Assembly: GCA_026014615.1 (NCBI GenBank)
Contig: JAOZHZ010000028.1
Location: 62,001-126,000 of the forward strand
Origin: Candidatus Bathyarchaeota archaeon
GTDB lineage: Archaea > Thermoproteota > Bathyarchaeia > Bathyarchaeales > Bathycorpusculaceae
Direction of reading: 5' to 3'
Length of the DNA: 64,000 bases
Below the pieces are notes generated by a model. The model was not told the origin of the DNA. It was given only the letters and a program-made list of their open reading frames with translations, and did not search any database. Position numbers and translations under genes: made by a program. Shown piece by piece: positions 1 to 8,571 of the stretch. Position 1 is the stretch's first letter. The number at the start of each line of letters is the position of its first letter.

Positions 1-402
1 GCTTAAGCGGTCAGCTTTAACGGCGAGGCGTTTAGCCAAGAAAAGTAGCGGCGCGGTCCCTGTGCCTCCTCCGACTAAAAGGACTCTACCACGGCTTTCG
101 GTGAAGTTGGTTCCGAAGGGACCCCGCACACCCAGTCGGTCGCCTGTTCTCATTTTGTGCAGGTGTCTTGTGGCGTCGCCCACGGCTTTCACGCTGAACT
201 GAACCTGTCCGTTTCCTGTGTTCAAAATGCTCAGGGGTATCTCGTCAATTCCTGGTATCCAGAGCATCAGGAATTGTCCTGGTTTTGCCTTAGCGCATAA
301 GTTATCGTGTAGGGTGTAGGTTTTCACAGTTGGACTTTCGTCTTTAACGTTTAATATCGGTGTGGTCCTTACGGTGTTAAGCTTGGTGACATAAGCCGAC
401 AA
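1..402 (-). CDS. pyrK: Dihydroorotate dehydrogenase electron transfer subunit (PyrK), partial
   Basis: FAD/2Fe-2S protein that passes electrons from PyrD to the cell's acceptor during pyrimidine synthesis. The visible 134 residues hold the FAD-binding barrel (PGQFLMLWIPG) followed by the start of the NAD-binding domain with the glycine-rich stretch VGGGTGTAPLLFL. The C-terminal iron-sulfur cysteines lie beyond the window edge. No ATG is available: an in-frame TGA lies four codons upstream of TTG at 402, which is the best start and overlaps the end of pyrD by 26 bases, suggesting translational coupling. An oxidoreductase FAD/NAD-binding protein of another system is possible, but the tight linkage to pyrD favours PyrK. 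Confidence 0.85.
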   Translation of the reverse strand, partial: MSAYVTKLNTVRTTPILNVKDESPTVKTYTLHDNLCAKAKPGQFLMLWIPGIDEIPLSILNTGNGQVQFSVKAVGDATRHLHKMRTGDRLGVRGPFGTNFTESRGRVLLVGGGTGTAPLLFLAKRLAVKADRLS

Positions 403-1294
403 TTTCTTTCACGCTCCCATATCCTTTTCTTTTAAGGTAACTGGTAACTCCACGGTTAATGGCTTGAAAAACCGTCGGGTCCTCAAAGCCCATCGCAGTA
501 CCCACCTGAATTGCTGAGGCGCCCGCGAGGAAAAACTCCACGGCGTCACGCCAGCTAGTGATGCCTCCGCAGCCGAAAACTGGAATCTTGACGGCTTCGA
601 AAACGTCGTAGACGCATCGTAACCCGATGGGTTTAATTGCGGGTCCTGAAAGACCCCCTCGGACATTGCTTAGTATTGATGATTGGGTTTCTACGTCGAT
701 GGCTAAGGCTCGGACGGTGTTTATGACTGTTAAGGCGTCAGCTCCTGCTTTTTCTGCAGCCTTGGCGATTTCAGTTATGTCTGTCACGTTAGGGGAAAGC
801 TTGACAATGACGGGTTTTTGGATGTCTGCTTTGACTCTGCGGATGACATCCGTGAGCAGTTTGGGGTTCTGCCCAATTTCTGACCCCGTGAACTTCACGT
901 GAGGGCAAGAAACGTTCAGTTCCAAAGCGTCCGCTCCCGCCTCAACCGCCTTCCGCGACACCAAAGCATACTCCTCAGCAGTGTAGCCGAAAACACTCAC
1001 AATCAAAGGAACTTTCACAATGGTTTTAGCAAAGGTAAGCTCATTGACGTATTCGTCTATTCCAGAATTAGGCAAACCAACGGCATTTATCAGCCCACTG
1101 CTCGCTTGCACCACGGTCGGGTTTGGGTATCCTGGTCGCGGAGCAACTCCGACGGATTTAGTGACCACGGCTCCAGCACCGCCTTTTTCCACCCGCTTTA
1201 AGGACTCTGAAGTGTACCCTAAAATGCCTGACGCTAAAGCGGTTGGGCTATGCAGCTTCAACCCCGCTATGTTTACTGTTAATAACTTATTCAA
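377..1294 (-). CDS. pyrD: Dihydroorotate dehydrogenase, catalytic subunit (PyrD, class 1B type)
   Basis: Oxidises dihydroorotate to orotate with FMN in pyrimidine biosynthesis. The TIM-barrel protein shows the family landmarks LASGILG near the N-terminus, LNVSCPH with the catalytic cysteine, VIVKLSPN, GGLSGPAIKP and the phosphate-binding GCGGI segment. The frame is open to an ATG at 1396, but family alignment starts at about LLTVNIAGLKL, so I chose TTG at 1294 (305 residues, the normal length), preceded by a GGTG ribosome-binding site. It ends inside the start of pyrK, forming a pyrDK operon as in organisms that use an NAD-linked class 1B enzyme. Confidence 0.9.
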   Translation of the reverse strand: MNKLLTVNIAGLKLHSPTALASGILGYTSESLKRVEKGGAGAVVTKSVGVAPRPGYPNPTVVQASSGLINAVGLPNSGIDEYVNELTFAKTIVKVPLIVSVFGYTAEEYALVSRKAVEAGADALELNVSCPHVKFTGSEIGQNPKLLTDVIRRVKADIQKPVIVKLSPNVTDITEIAKAAEKAGADALTVINTVRALAIDVETQSSILSNVRGGLSGPAIKPIGLRCVYDVFEAVKIPVFGCGGITSWRDAVEFFLAGASAIQVGTAMGFEDPTVFQAINRGVTSYLKRKGYGSVKEIVGLCHQA

Positions 1295-1713
1295 GGGTGT
1301 CTCGCACCTGAAACGTTCCTGAATAGTGTAGCTGTTAATCAGAGATAAACCTTGTTTTACATGGTTCGCTTTCTTTCTTGTAGTTTTGCCGTTCATCCAC
1401 TGAAAAGTCAGACCAATCCGTGTTTTGTGTCCATTATGTGAACAGCTTTCCCAGCAGCCTATGATGATAAAGCTTTAACAACGGGAGCAGTTTACGGTTT
1501 TAGTGGTAAATGTTAATCGGAAGCATAACGTGAGAGCCTCCTTTTGATCGTGTTGCTTGGTGGGAAAACTCAGTTTTTTGTGGAATCCGCCGTTTAGATA
1601 CATGGAAACGCTAGTCATGTGTTCATTTTCGGTGTTTGAGTTGTTCTTTCAACCATAATTATTAATAAGCCCGTGCGACAACCAAGATAATTCACTCACA
1701 GATGTGAACTCAG
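1295..1713. other. Intergenic region between divergent pyrD and the radical SAM gene
   Basis: Upstream region of two divergent genes. The first 100 bases could encode a 34-residue N-terminal extension of PyrD that does not fit the family. An AT-rich stretch near 1657-1668 is a plausible TATA element for the rightward gene. No RNA gene, repeat or further reading frame with coding character was seen. Confidence 0.5.
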
Positions 1714-3288
1714 ATGGCGAACCCTGCAATAGGCACCAAAGTAGTGTTAACCGCGTCAGCCACAGAGATGAGTGAATATGGCAACAGTCAGTTTACGGCG
1801 TTTGTCGGCGGTTTTGCAAGTGGACCAGTTCCGCGTTGGGTATGCAAGAAGCTTGTGTATCCGCCTGTTGAACGAACTGTTGATGGACGTGCAAATGTTG
1901 CTCCTTACGGGCTGCGTAAGGTTGAAGCGTTGCTTTTGGCGAATGGTTTTTCTACGTCTGAGGTTGCTGTGGTTCACCCTGACGATTTAAGTCAGTTCAT
2001 CGGGTCCAAAACGAAAGCGGTGGGCATCTCTTCGATGGATCCGTTAGGTATGGGGTATGTCAGCAAGACTTACTCTTCGCTTATAGGCGGCGGGGAACCC
2101 ATGAACGCCATCGAGTTCAAAGCCCTCGCAAACCATCCATCTATCCGTCAGTTTAAACCTAAAGTTATAGTAGGTGGCTTTGGCAGCTGGCAGTTGGAAC
2201 GTAAACATTTAACCCGTGACTATGGCGTAGACTGCCTTGTTATGGGTCATGGGCAGGATGGGGTTTTGGAGGTTTTCCGAAAAGCTGTGGCGGGTGAACC
2301 TTTGCCGCAGAGAATTAAGTCGCCCAGTAGGTCTGGGGAAGAGTTTCCGTTGATTAGGCATCCTGCGATTCATGGCGCCATCGAAATTAGCAAGGGTTGT
2401 GGGCGTAACTGTCAATTTTGTACGCCTACGGTGCTTAAGAAGGTGGATACGCCGATTGAAAACATCGTGAAGGAGGTTGAAGTTACTGCACAGGAGCGTG
2501 GCGAGAATGGCGCGCATATCACGTTGGTGACGGAGGATCTGTTTCTTTACGGTTCTCAAGCCAAGACGTTCATTCCAAACGAGGAAGCAGTGCTTAAGCT
2601 AGTGCGGAGTGTAGCGGCGGTTCCGAACGTGAAAGCTGTCCAGCCTAGCCACATGTCGCTTGCTCCTGTCGTGTGTAAGCCTAACATGATTCGTGACGTT
2701 GCTCAAGTTCTCATCGAGCACAGCTGGTATAATCATAACGGTAAACCTATAGTTACTGGCGAGACGGGTATCGAAACGGGCAGTGTTCGTCTCATGAAGA
2801 AGTATATGGGAGGCAAAATGTTGCCTTATAAGCCTGCGCAGTGGCCCGAAATTGTTACACAGGCATTTGGTATCCTTAACGACAACGACTGGTACCCTCT
2901 GGCTACTTTGATTGTGGGGTTACCTGACGAAACCGAAGAAGACGTGGCCGACACCCTTAGTTTGATGGATGACTTGAAGAGTTTCAACGCATTTTATGTC
3001 CCGCTGTTTTTTGTTCCGCTGGAAGACTGCCTACTTATGAACAATAAGGGCGCCGAAGTGGACTCGCTCACCAAGAGGCGTTGGGAGTTTGTGACGCGAT
3101 GCTGGGAATACAACGTGCGGATCTGGCGTAAAACCTTCTTAGGCAACAGGATAGCAAATCCTTCCATTCTGAGGGCGTTTGACCAAGGCGCCATCATAGT
3201 AGCTGCGAAGATCGCCCAGAAGTATTATGAATGGACAGGCGACGAGCAGTTCGGCAACACCATTTGGAAACTCGCGCACGCCAACTAG
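1714..3288 (+). CDS. B12-binding-domain radical SAM protein
   Basis: 524-residue enzyme with an N-terminal cobalamin-binding-like region (about 1-190, with VGISSMDPLG and KVIVGGFG strands) and a radical SAM core from about 220. The cluster motif is GCGRNCQFC, where the three cysteines bind the SAM-cleaving 4Fe-4S cluster; GETGIETGS and LIVGLPDET are further SAM-barrel segments. Members of this superfamily do methylations, methylthiolations and rearrangements, and the substrate cannot be told from the sequence. It stands alone, with its own upstream AT-rich promoter region, and ends in TAG. ATG at 1714 is the natural start. Confidence 0.8.
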   Translation: MANPAIGTKVVLTASATEMSEYGNSQFTAFVGGFASGPVPRWVCKKLVYPPVERTVDGRANVAPYGLRKVEALLLANGFSTSEVAVVHPDDLSQFIGSKTKAVGISSMDPLGMGYVSKTYSSLIGGGEPMNAIEFKALANHPSIRQFKPKVIVGGFGSWQLERKHLTRDYGVDCLVMGHGQDGVLEVFRKAVAGEPLPQRIKSPSRSGEEFPLIRHPAIHGAIEISKGCGRNCQFCTPTVLKKVDTPIENIVKEVEVTAQERGENGAHITLVTEDLFLYGSQAKTFIPNEEAVLKLVRSVAAVPNVKAVQPSHMSLAPVVCKPNMIRDVAQVLIEHSWYNHNGKPIVTGETGIETGSVRLMKKYMGGKMLPYKPAQWPEIVTQAFGILNDNDWYPLATLIVGLPDETEEDVADTLSLMDDLKSFNAFYVPLFFVPLEDCLLMNNKGAEVDSLTKRRWEFVTRCWEYNVRIWRKTFLGNRIANPSILRAFDQGAIIVAAKIAQKYYEWTGDEQFGNTIWKLAHAN

Positions 3289-3403
3289 CAGTCTTTTTCA
3301 TTTTCCATTTGCTTTTCTTTGATGTTTTGCAGCTTAGTCTCTTGCAGCCTTTCTTTTGTTGTTTGACAAACCCTTAAGTAACATGTAACCCGTTTCAGGT
3401 GGC

Positions 3404-4303
3404 ATGTTCCGAGAAGTCAAAGGGTTTGCCCAGTTCATAAGTGTCGAGCGTGGCTTGATGCTTTTCATGATTTCTGTGGGTGTCGCGTTCCTGACGGCTG
3501 GTGCCCTTGCGTGGTCTTCGGCGCTTTACCTTGGCGTCACAGTGTTTTGCATTTGGAGTGCGGTAGATGCCATAAACAATGTCTGCGACGTAGACTTGGA
3601 TGTGCTTTCGGACCCACATCGGGCGCAGTTCACGAAGCGGTTGGGCAAAGTGGGCTTGTTCATCGTGGGTACCTTCACCGTCGTTTCGCTTGCAATGGGC
3701 GCCGTAACCATGATTACCTACGTTGTCCTGTTTGTGGCGTTGGGCTTAGTGTTTGGTGTTTTGTATTCGGTTCCGCCCTTTAGGCTAAGAAAAACCGCCT
3801 ACAAGCCTATAGTGAACTTCACTGTCGGCGCCGTGCCTGTTCTCATTGTGGCGGCTTTCTTTGACGCATTTTCCATAAGTGTTGTCTCGCTTGTCCTGCT
3901 CATTGGTGCAACAACTGCCATTAACAGCCTCTGGGAAGACTTGGCTGACTACGCTTCAGACTTTAACAGCGGTTCACGGACGGTGCCGATTATTTTTGGG
4001 TTCCGTAAAGGTCTCTTTTTCACTATAATTATGGGTTACGCGATGATTCCGATGATGGTTTTCGTTGGTCTGCTTTTCCAGTTGGGGTGGATATACTATG
4101 CCTCTCTGTTGGGGCTTGCCGCTTTCATCTCGTTGCGGCTAATCCAGAAACGGGTTACGTTGTTCCAAGACCACAAACGTGACGCAACAAAACTGCATAA
4201 ACTTGGAGAAGTTCTAGCCAAAGACTTCGTTATAATAGCTAGCGTATTCACGTTAAGTCTGATGGTGAGTAGTCTACTGAAAATCAGCCCAGTAATCTTC
4301 TAG
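3404..4303 (+). CDS. UbiA-family membrane prenyltransferase
   Basis: Polytopic membrane enzyme of 299 residues with about eight hydrophobic helices. Two aspartate-rich motifs that bind Mg-prenyl diphosphate are visible: NNVCDVDLD followed by a DPHR segment near residue 60-75, and DLADYASDFNSGSRTVP near 180. The family attaches prenyl chains to acceptors such as geranylgeranylglyceryl phosphate (archaeal lipids) or aromatic rings (quinones). The variant first motif (NN rather than ND) means I do not assign the lipid enzyme specifically. A GGTGGC ribosome-binding site immediately precedes the ATG. Ends in TAG. Confidence 0.8.
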   Translation: MFREVKGFAQFISVERGLMLFMISVGVAFLTAGALAWSSALYLGVTVFCIWSAVDAINNVCDVDLDVLSDPHRAQFTKRLGKVGLFIVGTFTVVSLAMGAVTMITYVVLFVALGLVFGVLYSVPPFRLRKTAYKPIVNFTVGAVPVLIVAAFFDAFSISVVSLVLLIGATTAINSLWEDLADYASDFNSGSRTVPIIFGFRKGLFFTIIMGYAMIPMMVFVGLLFQLGWIYYASLLGLAAFISLRLIQKRVTLFQDHKRDATKLHKLGEVLAKDFVIIASVFTLSLMVSSLLKISPVIF

Positions 4304-4521
4304 AACGCATTTAGTGGGGTGATGTACCCCCTGTTTTTATTGTTCTTTTATTGATTATCTTTGTCAAATTTTTCGTTTCTTCATGGGGTTTTACATTTTT
4401 GTGCTTACGCAGATTTTGCATTCCTTTCTTCAGCAAGCGCTTGTTGTTGTTTCGTTACAGTCACATACTGTTTTATTCTTTAGGTGATAAGAAATAACGT
4501 AATTCATGCGAAGGGAGAAAG

Positions 4522-4878
4522 ATGAATCCTGAGCTATGCATTTTGAAAGGTAAACCCGTAAAAGATTCCAGCGCCAAGAAAAACGTGTACTTTGCGATAA
4601 TTGACCAAGACAAAACTTCAAGTTATCCCCTGAACTTCCTTTGTGTGTTGCCCAAGCACATGAACACGTCAAGTGTAGATACGAGCACGTTTACCAAAAT
4701 TTTCAAAGAACAACGAATAGACGTGGCAAGAAAACTTCTGACAAAAGCTTTGCTAACGGAAGATGACCCACGGATAAAAAAGGAAATCTCCAACCGCTTA
4801 AAGCAGCTCACGCCTAAACCGGCTTGGCGCGCACATCGGTGTTCTGAAAAGCACCATATCAGGGTGAAAACGTTTTAG
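4522..4878 (+). CDS. Hypothetical protein, 118 residues
   Basis: Not recognised. The protein is soluble and basic, with a beta-rich N-terminal half (CILKGKPV, YFAIIDQD) and a helical middle (ARKLLTKALLTEDDPRIKKEISNRL) that resembles a small helical adaptor. An AGGGAGAAAG purine-rich site lies directly before ATG 4522, supporting translation. Stands between the UbiA gene and a small membrane protein with more than 100 bases of spacing on each side. Ends in TAG. Confidence 0.55.
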   Translation: MNPELCILKGKPVKDSSAKKNVYFAIIDQDKTSSYPLNFLCVLPKHMNTSSVDTSTFTKIFKEQRIDVARKLLTKALLTEDDPRIKKEISNRLKQLTPKPAWRAHRCSEKHHIRVKTF

Positions 4879-5021
4879 GTTCACGTAAACGTTTTATGCT
4901 GTGTTTATGGTTGCTGCTTACAGATTGAGGGTTGTAGCCAAACTACAAAGGATAAGGTGTCAATTTTGTTTCTGAAAACAATAAATGCCCCCTTGTTTCT
5001 TACTTCTTTGAGGAAGCTTTT

Positions 5022-5252
5022 GTGATTCTTACTTTTCTTCAATCCATTCTAGGAAGTTTAGGCGCAGACTTGGCTTTTGCTTTGGTACTGATTCTGATCG
5101 GCGTAGTTATAATAGTTCTCATCCGTTTCTTCATCGTTCTCTTACCAGCCGTCATTATAGCTGTGATTGTTTGGCTGTTCACAGGAAGCATATTCTGGGC
5201 AGGAATAGTCTTTCTTATCATTGCAGCGTTCTCTCTGCTCAAGAGGCTGTAA
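5022..5252 (+). CDS. Small hydrophobic membrane protein, 76 residues
   Basis: Nearly the whole protein is hydrophobic and forms two or three membrane segments (FALVLILIGVVIIVLI, FFIVLLPAVIIAVIVWLF, IFWAGIVFLIIAAF) with a positively charged C-terminus. The start is GTG at 5022, with TTGAGGA about ten bases upstream as ribosome-binding site. No family was recognised. It lies just upstream of the Lsm gene, which has its own promoter inside the spacer. Confidence 0.6.
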   Translation: MILTFLQSILGSLGADLAFALVLILIGVVIIVLIRFFIVLLPAVIIAVIVWLFTGSIFWAGIVFLIIAAFSLLKRL

Positions 5253-5287
5253 GTTCTGCAGAAAATCCCGCCTTGGCTTTCATAAAA

Positions 5288-5297
5288 CTTTTATATG
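5288..5297 (+). promoter_or_regulatory. TATA box of the Lsm gene
   Basis: The stretch ACTTTTATAT is a good archaeal TATA element. Transcription would begin about 25 bases on, near 5318, where an in-frame ATG also lies. The mRNA may therefore be leaderless from 5318, or have a short leader for ATG 5351. Confidence 0.55.
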
Positions 5298-5350
5298 TCG
5301 CGTTGGGTTGTGAGTGTATGCATTCCAATTCATTTGATCACGGTGTCGTA

Positions 5351-5587
5351 ATGGAACCTAGCAAGAAACCCTTAAACGTACTCATTAAGCAACTCAGCGG
5401 CAACATAGCGGTAGTTCTCAAGAACGGCTGTGAATACAAAGGTAAAATGATTAAAGTCGACGGGCACATGAACATTCTGCTTGAAGGCGCAACGGAATAC
5501 AAAGATGAACAAATGCTCACCAACTACGGTAACGTACTGCTCCGCGGAAACAACGTACTCTACATTGTTCTGGAAGGTAGACACTAA
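5351..5587 (+). CDS. Lsm (Sm-like) RNA-binding protein
   Basis: 78-residue Sm-fold protein that forms rings binding U-rich RNA. The Sm1 motif is clear (G-K-M-I-K-V-D-G-H-M-N-I-L-L-E, with the D-x-H-M-N RNA-binding loop), and Sm2 ends in NVLLRGNNVLYI. I chose ATG 5351 (GGTG six bases upstream, giving the typical archaeal length); ATG 5318 would add eleven residues and fits a leaderless transcript. The stop codon overlaps the stop of the convergent RIO2 gene by four bases. Confidence 0.9.
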   Translation: MEPSKKPLNVLIKQLSGNIAVVLKNGCEYKGKMIKVDGHMNILLEGATEYKDEQMLTNYGNVLLRGNNVLYIVLEGRH

Positions 5588-6483
5588 ACCCTTAACGTCT
5601 CAGTTTTCCCAGAAACAAAATCCACTGCTTCTTCAAGGCTTACTTTGATTCGGAATTTCCGGGCAAAGTAGTCCAACACGTTTTTCACGTCGCGAGTCAA
5701 TCTTTCTTGTGCGTTGGGGTGATTTCTTAACAGAAACTGTGGCCAATCAATAATTAGCATATGCATGTCCGGCTTCAAAATAATGTTGTATTCACTTAAA
5801 TCCCCATGAACCACACATGCATCCAAAAACGCACGCCGCACATTAACCAGAATTTCCCGCAAAATCTCCGTTGGATGTTCAATTCCGCGCCATTTTTCCA
5901 GTTCGCCGCCTTCAATTACGCCCATGACGATGGCGTGTCGGTTCTGAGAAATCGGTTCCGGAACTGCAACTCCACGTTGATGAACAAGCTTTAGTGCTTC
6001 GAACTCTTTTTCTGCTGCCAACCGTGATTGGAACAGCCAGCCTGCGCGGTCAATCATGTAGCCTCGTTTGCGTCGGGTTTGCCGAAAACTTATCCTACCC
6101 AGTCTGTGAAACTTGACGGCGACGCGTGTACCCTTGGGGTCTAAGGCGTCGTAAACGTCTGCTTCTTTGCCTACTCCCAGCGACTTGCCGAAAGCTTGTA
6201 GCACGCCAGCTTTAACGAAGGCGTTTATGGCGAGGCAGTCGTATGCTGAATAGTTCAGGGTGTAGCCGACGTAGCCGCCTTGCATCCGGTAAATTAAGCC
6301 CAACTTGTCCAGTCTGCTCAGCTCGAAGTCGATTCTGTCCATGGGAACCTTTGCGTATTTCTGGATTTGCTCTTTGGGAACGTATTCCCTGTTGCTCATG
6401 CCTGTTTCGATGATCTGTAGTGTTCTCAGGTCCTCAGGTTCGAGGCTTCGGAAAACGTTTACGGCGACTTCGGCGGATGACAT
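5584..6483 (-). CDS. rio2: RIO2-type serine/threonine protein kinase
   Basis: Atypical kinase/ATPase that in archaea and eukaryotes acts in maturation of the small ribosomal subunit. The N-terminal winged helix (about 1-85), specific to RIO2, precedes the kinase core. Visible sites are the nucleotide loop GVGKEADVY, lysine in VAVKFHR, catalytic HGDLSEYNI and metal-binding IIDWPQ. 299 residues is the family length. A TATA-like CTTATAAG lies about 25 bases upstream of ATG 6483, suggesting a leaderless mRNA. It converges with, and overlaps, the Lsm gene. Ends in TAG. Confidence 0.92.
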   Translation of the reverse strand: MSSAEVAVNVFRSLEPEDLRTLQIIETGMSNREYVPKEQIQKYAKVPMDRIDFELSRLDKLGLIYRMQGGYVGYTLNYSAYDCLAINAFVKAGVLQAFGKSLGVGKEADVYDALDPKGTRVAVKFHRLGRISFRQTRRKRGYMIDRAGWLFQSRLAAEKEFEALKLVHQRGVAVPEPISQNRHAIVMGVIEGGELEKWRGIEHPTEILREILVNVRRAFLDACVVHGDLSEYNIILKPDMHMLIIDWPQFLLRNHPNAQERLTRDVKNVLDYFARKFRIKVSLEEAVDFVSGKTETLRV

Positions 6484-6625
6484 ATGCTAATTACTGCTTC
6501 TGTGCTTATAAGAGTAAAAGTTTGGGTTTTGGGGGTGCAACTTATATTTGGCGTCTTTCAAGCTAAATCTGTGACTTTGGCATCTAAAGCAATTCGCTTT
6601 TGGAAGAGCGCGTTAGGTCTTAAAT

Positions 6626-7393
6626 ATGTCAGCAAATCAAGAAAACGTTTCCAAGATTCTTTCTGTGTTGTCGCACAAAATACGGCGACAGATACTGCTG
6701 ACTCTGTGTGACAACGGCGAGAACAGCTTCACGGAACTCATGAACACCTTGAAAATCGATACAGGTAAACTCAGTTTCCACATGAGAAGTCTCTCAACCT
6801 TTATAGAACAAACTGATTCAGGGAAATATCGGTTGAGCCGTGCAGGTGAGGATGCGGTTCGAGTTATTAGAGATGTGGAGTCTTGGGCGGAAGTTGCTGA
6901 TGTGGACCGAAAAGCGTCTCAGTTGCCTTTGGCGAAGGTTTGGAAGCGGTCGTTGGCGTTTCTGGTGGATTTCTTTATTGTGTTTGCGTTGACTTCACTG
7001 CTTATGTTGCAGGCGGTTTTTTCTATTGCTACAGAGAACTGGTTGATTGTGGGTGTGAATTTGTTGTTTGTGGCTTTGGCTTTTCTGTGGGTGTACTCTA
7101 CGCTTCTTGAAGGCTTCCGTGGGCAAACCATAGGGAAACGCGTATTTGGTTTAACGGTTGTGCAGACGGATAGCAGAAAACTAACCTATGAACACGCTGC
7201 TGTACGTAACTTCGGCAAAGTCCTTTTGCCCTTTGACTTGCTATTCGGGTACGAAATAAACGACGCCCGCTTCCTCAGGTACTTTGACAAGTTCGCGGGA
7301 ACCACCGTGATTGACCTGCGGAAACGAAAAGTTGAGCCTCCAAAACAGGTTGAAGAAGCAGAACCCGAGGAACCAGTGGACTCCGAGGATTAA
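6626..7393 (+). CDS. Winged-helix (ArsR-like) domain fused to an RDD membrane domain
   Basis: 255 residues with two parts. Residues 1-80 form an ArsR-like winged helix (SHKIRRQILLTLCD, then LSFHMRSL as recognition helix), as in many archaeal DNA-binding regulators. From about 105 follows an RDD-type membrane domain: LAFLVDFFIVFALTSLL, a second hydrophobic segment, then GQTIGKRVFGLTVV and an arginine in AAVRNFGK. The acidic tail (EEAEPEEPVDSED) is probably cytoplasmic. The arrangement suggests a membrane-tethered DNA-binding protein, which is inference. It converges with thiI, overlapping it by four bases. Confidence 0.75.
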   Translation: MSANQENVSKILSVLSHKIRRQILLTLCDNGENSFTELMNTLKIDTGKLSFHMRSLSTFIEQTDSGKYRLSRAGEDAVRVIRDVESWAEVADVDRKASQLPLAKVWKRSLAFLVDFFIVFALTSLLMLQAVFSIATENWLIVGVNLLFVALAFLWVYSTLLEGFRGQTIGKRVFGLTVVQTDSRKLTYEHAAVRNFGKVLLPFDLLFGYEINDARFLRYFDKFAGTTVIDLRKRKVEPPKQVEEAEPEEPVDSED

Positions 7394-8571
7394 AGGTCTA
7401 AAACCTTAACTTTTTTCATTGTCTCGTTAACCATGGCTTGGATGTCGAGTTTTTCTTCGGCTTCTTTAACTTGGATTAATTTAGCTTGGGTGGCTGGACT
7501 GGAGGGTGCGGCGCTGCAGCCTTTGTCTTTTTGGATGTTTATTTCGTAGGTGCCGATTTTCTTTGCGATGGCTTCTGTTTCCAGTTTGTCAAAGCCTAAG
7601 AGGGGTCGGTGGATGGGGAATCGTGTTGCGGCTTCGTCTATGGCGAAGAGGTTGTGCATGGTTTGGCTGGCTTGTTCTCCGATGGCTTCGCCTGTGACTA
7701 CGCCGAATGCGTTTTCTTTTTCTGCTATGCCTTCTGCTATGCGGTACATGAGGCGTTTACAGAGTAAGCAGGTGAATCTTGCGGGCGCTTTTTCTTGGAT
7801 GGCTTTCATGTTTTCGCCGTTGGGTACAATGTACATTTTGCGCATGTAGCCTGTGCTCCATCCTTTGAGTTTCTTGGCGACCTCGAAGGCTTTTTGTCTT
7901 GCGTGTTCATCCGTAAACGGCGAGTTGTCGACATAAATCGGAATCTGGGGGCTGCCACGTTTCATGAACAGCCAGCACGCAACGGGGCTGTCAATTCCTC
8001 CGCTCAAAAGACAAACCGTTTTGGCGTGTGTACCCAATGGGAATCCGCCATACGCTGAAAGTGATTCTGCGTAAACGTAGGCTTCTTTGTCACGCACTTC
8101 CACCGTCACGGTTACCTCTGGATTGGTGAGGTTAACTTTTGGGCTGCGGCTCTGGAGGTGGTCAAGGATTTTTTCGCCTAGCATGCGGCAGATGTCTTGG
8201 CTAGTGTAGGGGTGGGTTCCGACTCTGTGGCAGCGAACTGCGAAGGTGGCGTTTTCTTTGATGGCTGCTTCTGCAGCTTGGAGGGCTGTTTCTGTGATGT
8301 CTGCCTGCTCGGCGGTGGTTTGTTTGGCGGGGGAAACGCTGCTTATGCCAAAAACCCGTGTGAGGGCTTGAGCGGTTTCTGCTGCGGCGGGGGTTTTGAC
8401 GTAGATTCTGCCTCTTGCACGGACAACTGCTGCTGGTTTGAGGTTCTGGGTTTTGAGGGCGAATTTTATGTTTTCTACGAGTTTCTTTTCGTAGATGCGT
8501 CTGGTCCATTCGCCCTTTACGCCGATTTCGCCGCTGAAACGAACAATAATTGTGTCTGCTTGCGTGCCTAT
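7390..8571 (-). CDS. thiI: tRNA 4-thiouridine synthase ThiI (THUMP + PP-loop), start codon unclear
   Basis: Adenylates tRNA U8 for sulfur transfer and takes part in thiazole synthesis in some organisms. Reading from 8571 gives a ferredoxin-like N-terminus (TIIVRFSGEIGVKGEWTRR), a THUMP domain ending in CHRVGTHPYTS, and the PP-loop ATP site LLSGGIDSPVA followed by CLLCKRLMYR; no rhodanese domain. The first ATG is only at 8184, inside the protein. Between the in-frame TAG at 8572-8574 and 8184 there is no ATG, GTG or TTG, although the conserved N-terminal domain is intact. The start must be non-canonical (ATA 8571, ATT) or the 5' end is damaged. Confidence 0.85.
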   Translation of the reverse strand: MGTQADTIIVRFSGEIGVKGEWTRRIYEKKLVENIKFALKTQNLKPAAVVRARGRIYVKTPAAAETAQALTRVFGISSVSPAKQTTAEQADITETALQAAEAAIKENATFAVRCHRVGTHPYTSQDICRMLGEKILDHLQSRSPKVNLTNPEVTVTVEVRDKEAYVYAESLSAYGGFPLGTHAKTVCLLSGGIDSPVACWLFMKRGSPQIPIYVDNSPFTDEHARQKAFEVAKKLKGWSTGYMRKMYIVPNGENMKAIQEKAPARFTCLLCKRLMYRIAEGIAEKENAFGVVTGEAIGEQASQTMHNLFAIDEAATRFPIHRPLLGFDKLETEAIAKKIGTYEINIQKDKGCSAAPSSPATQAKLIQVKEAEEKLDIQAMVNETMKKVKVLDL

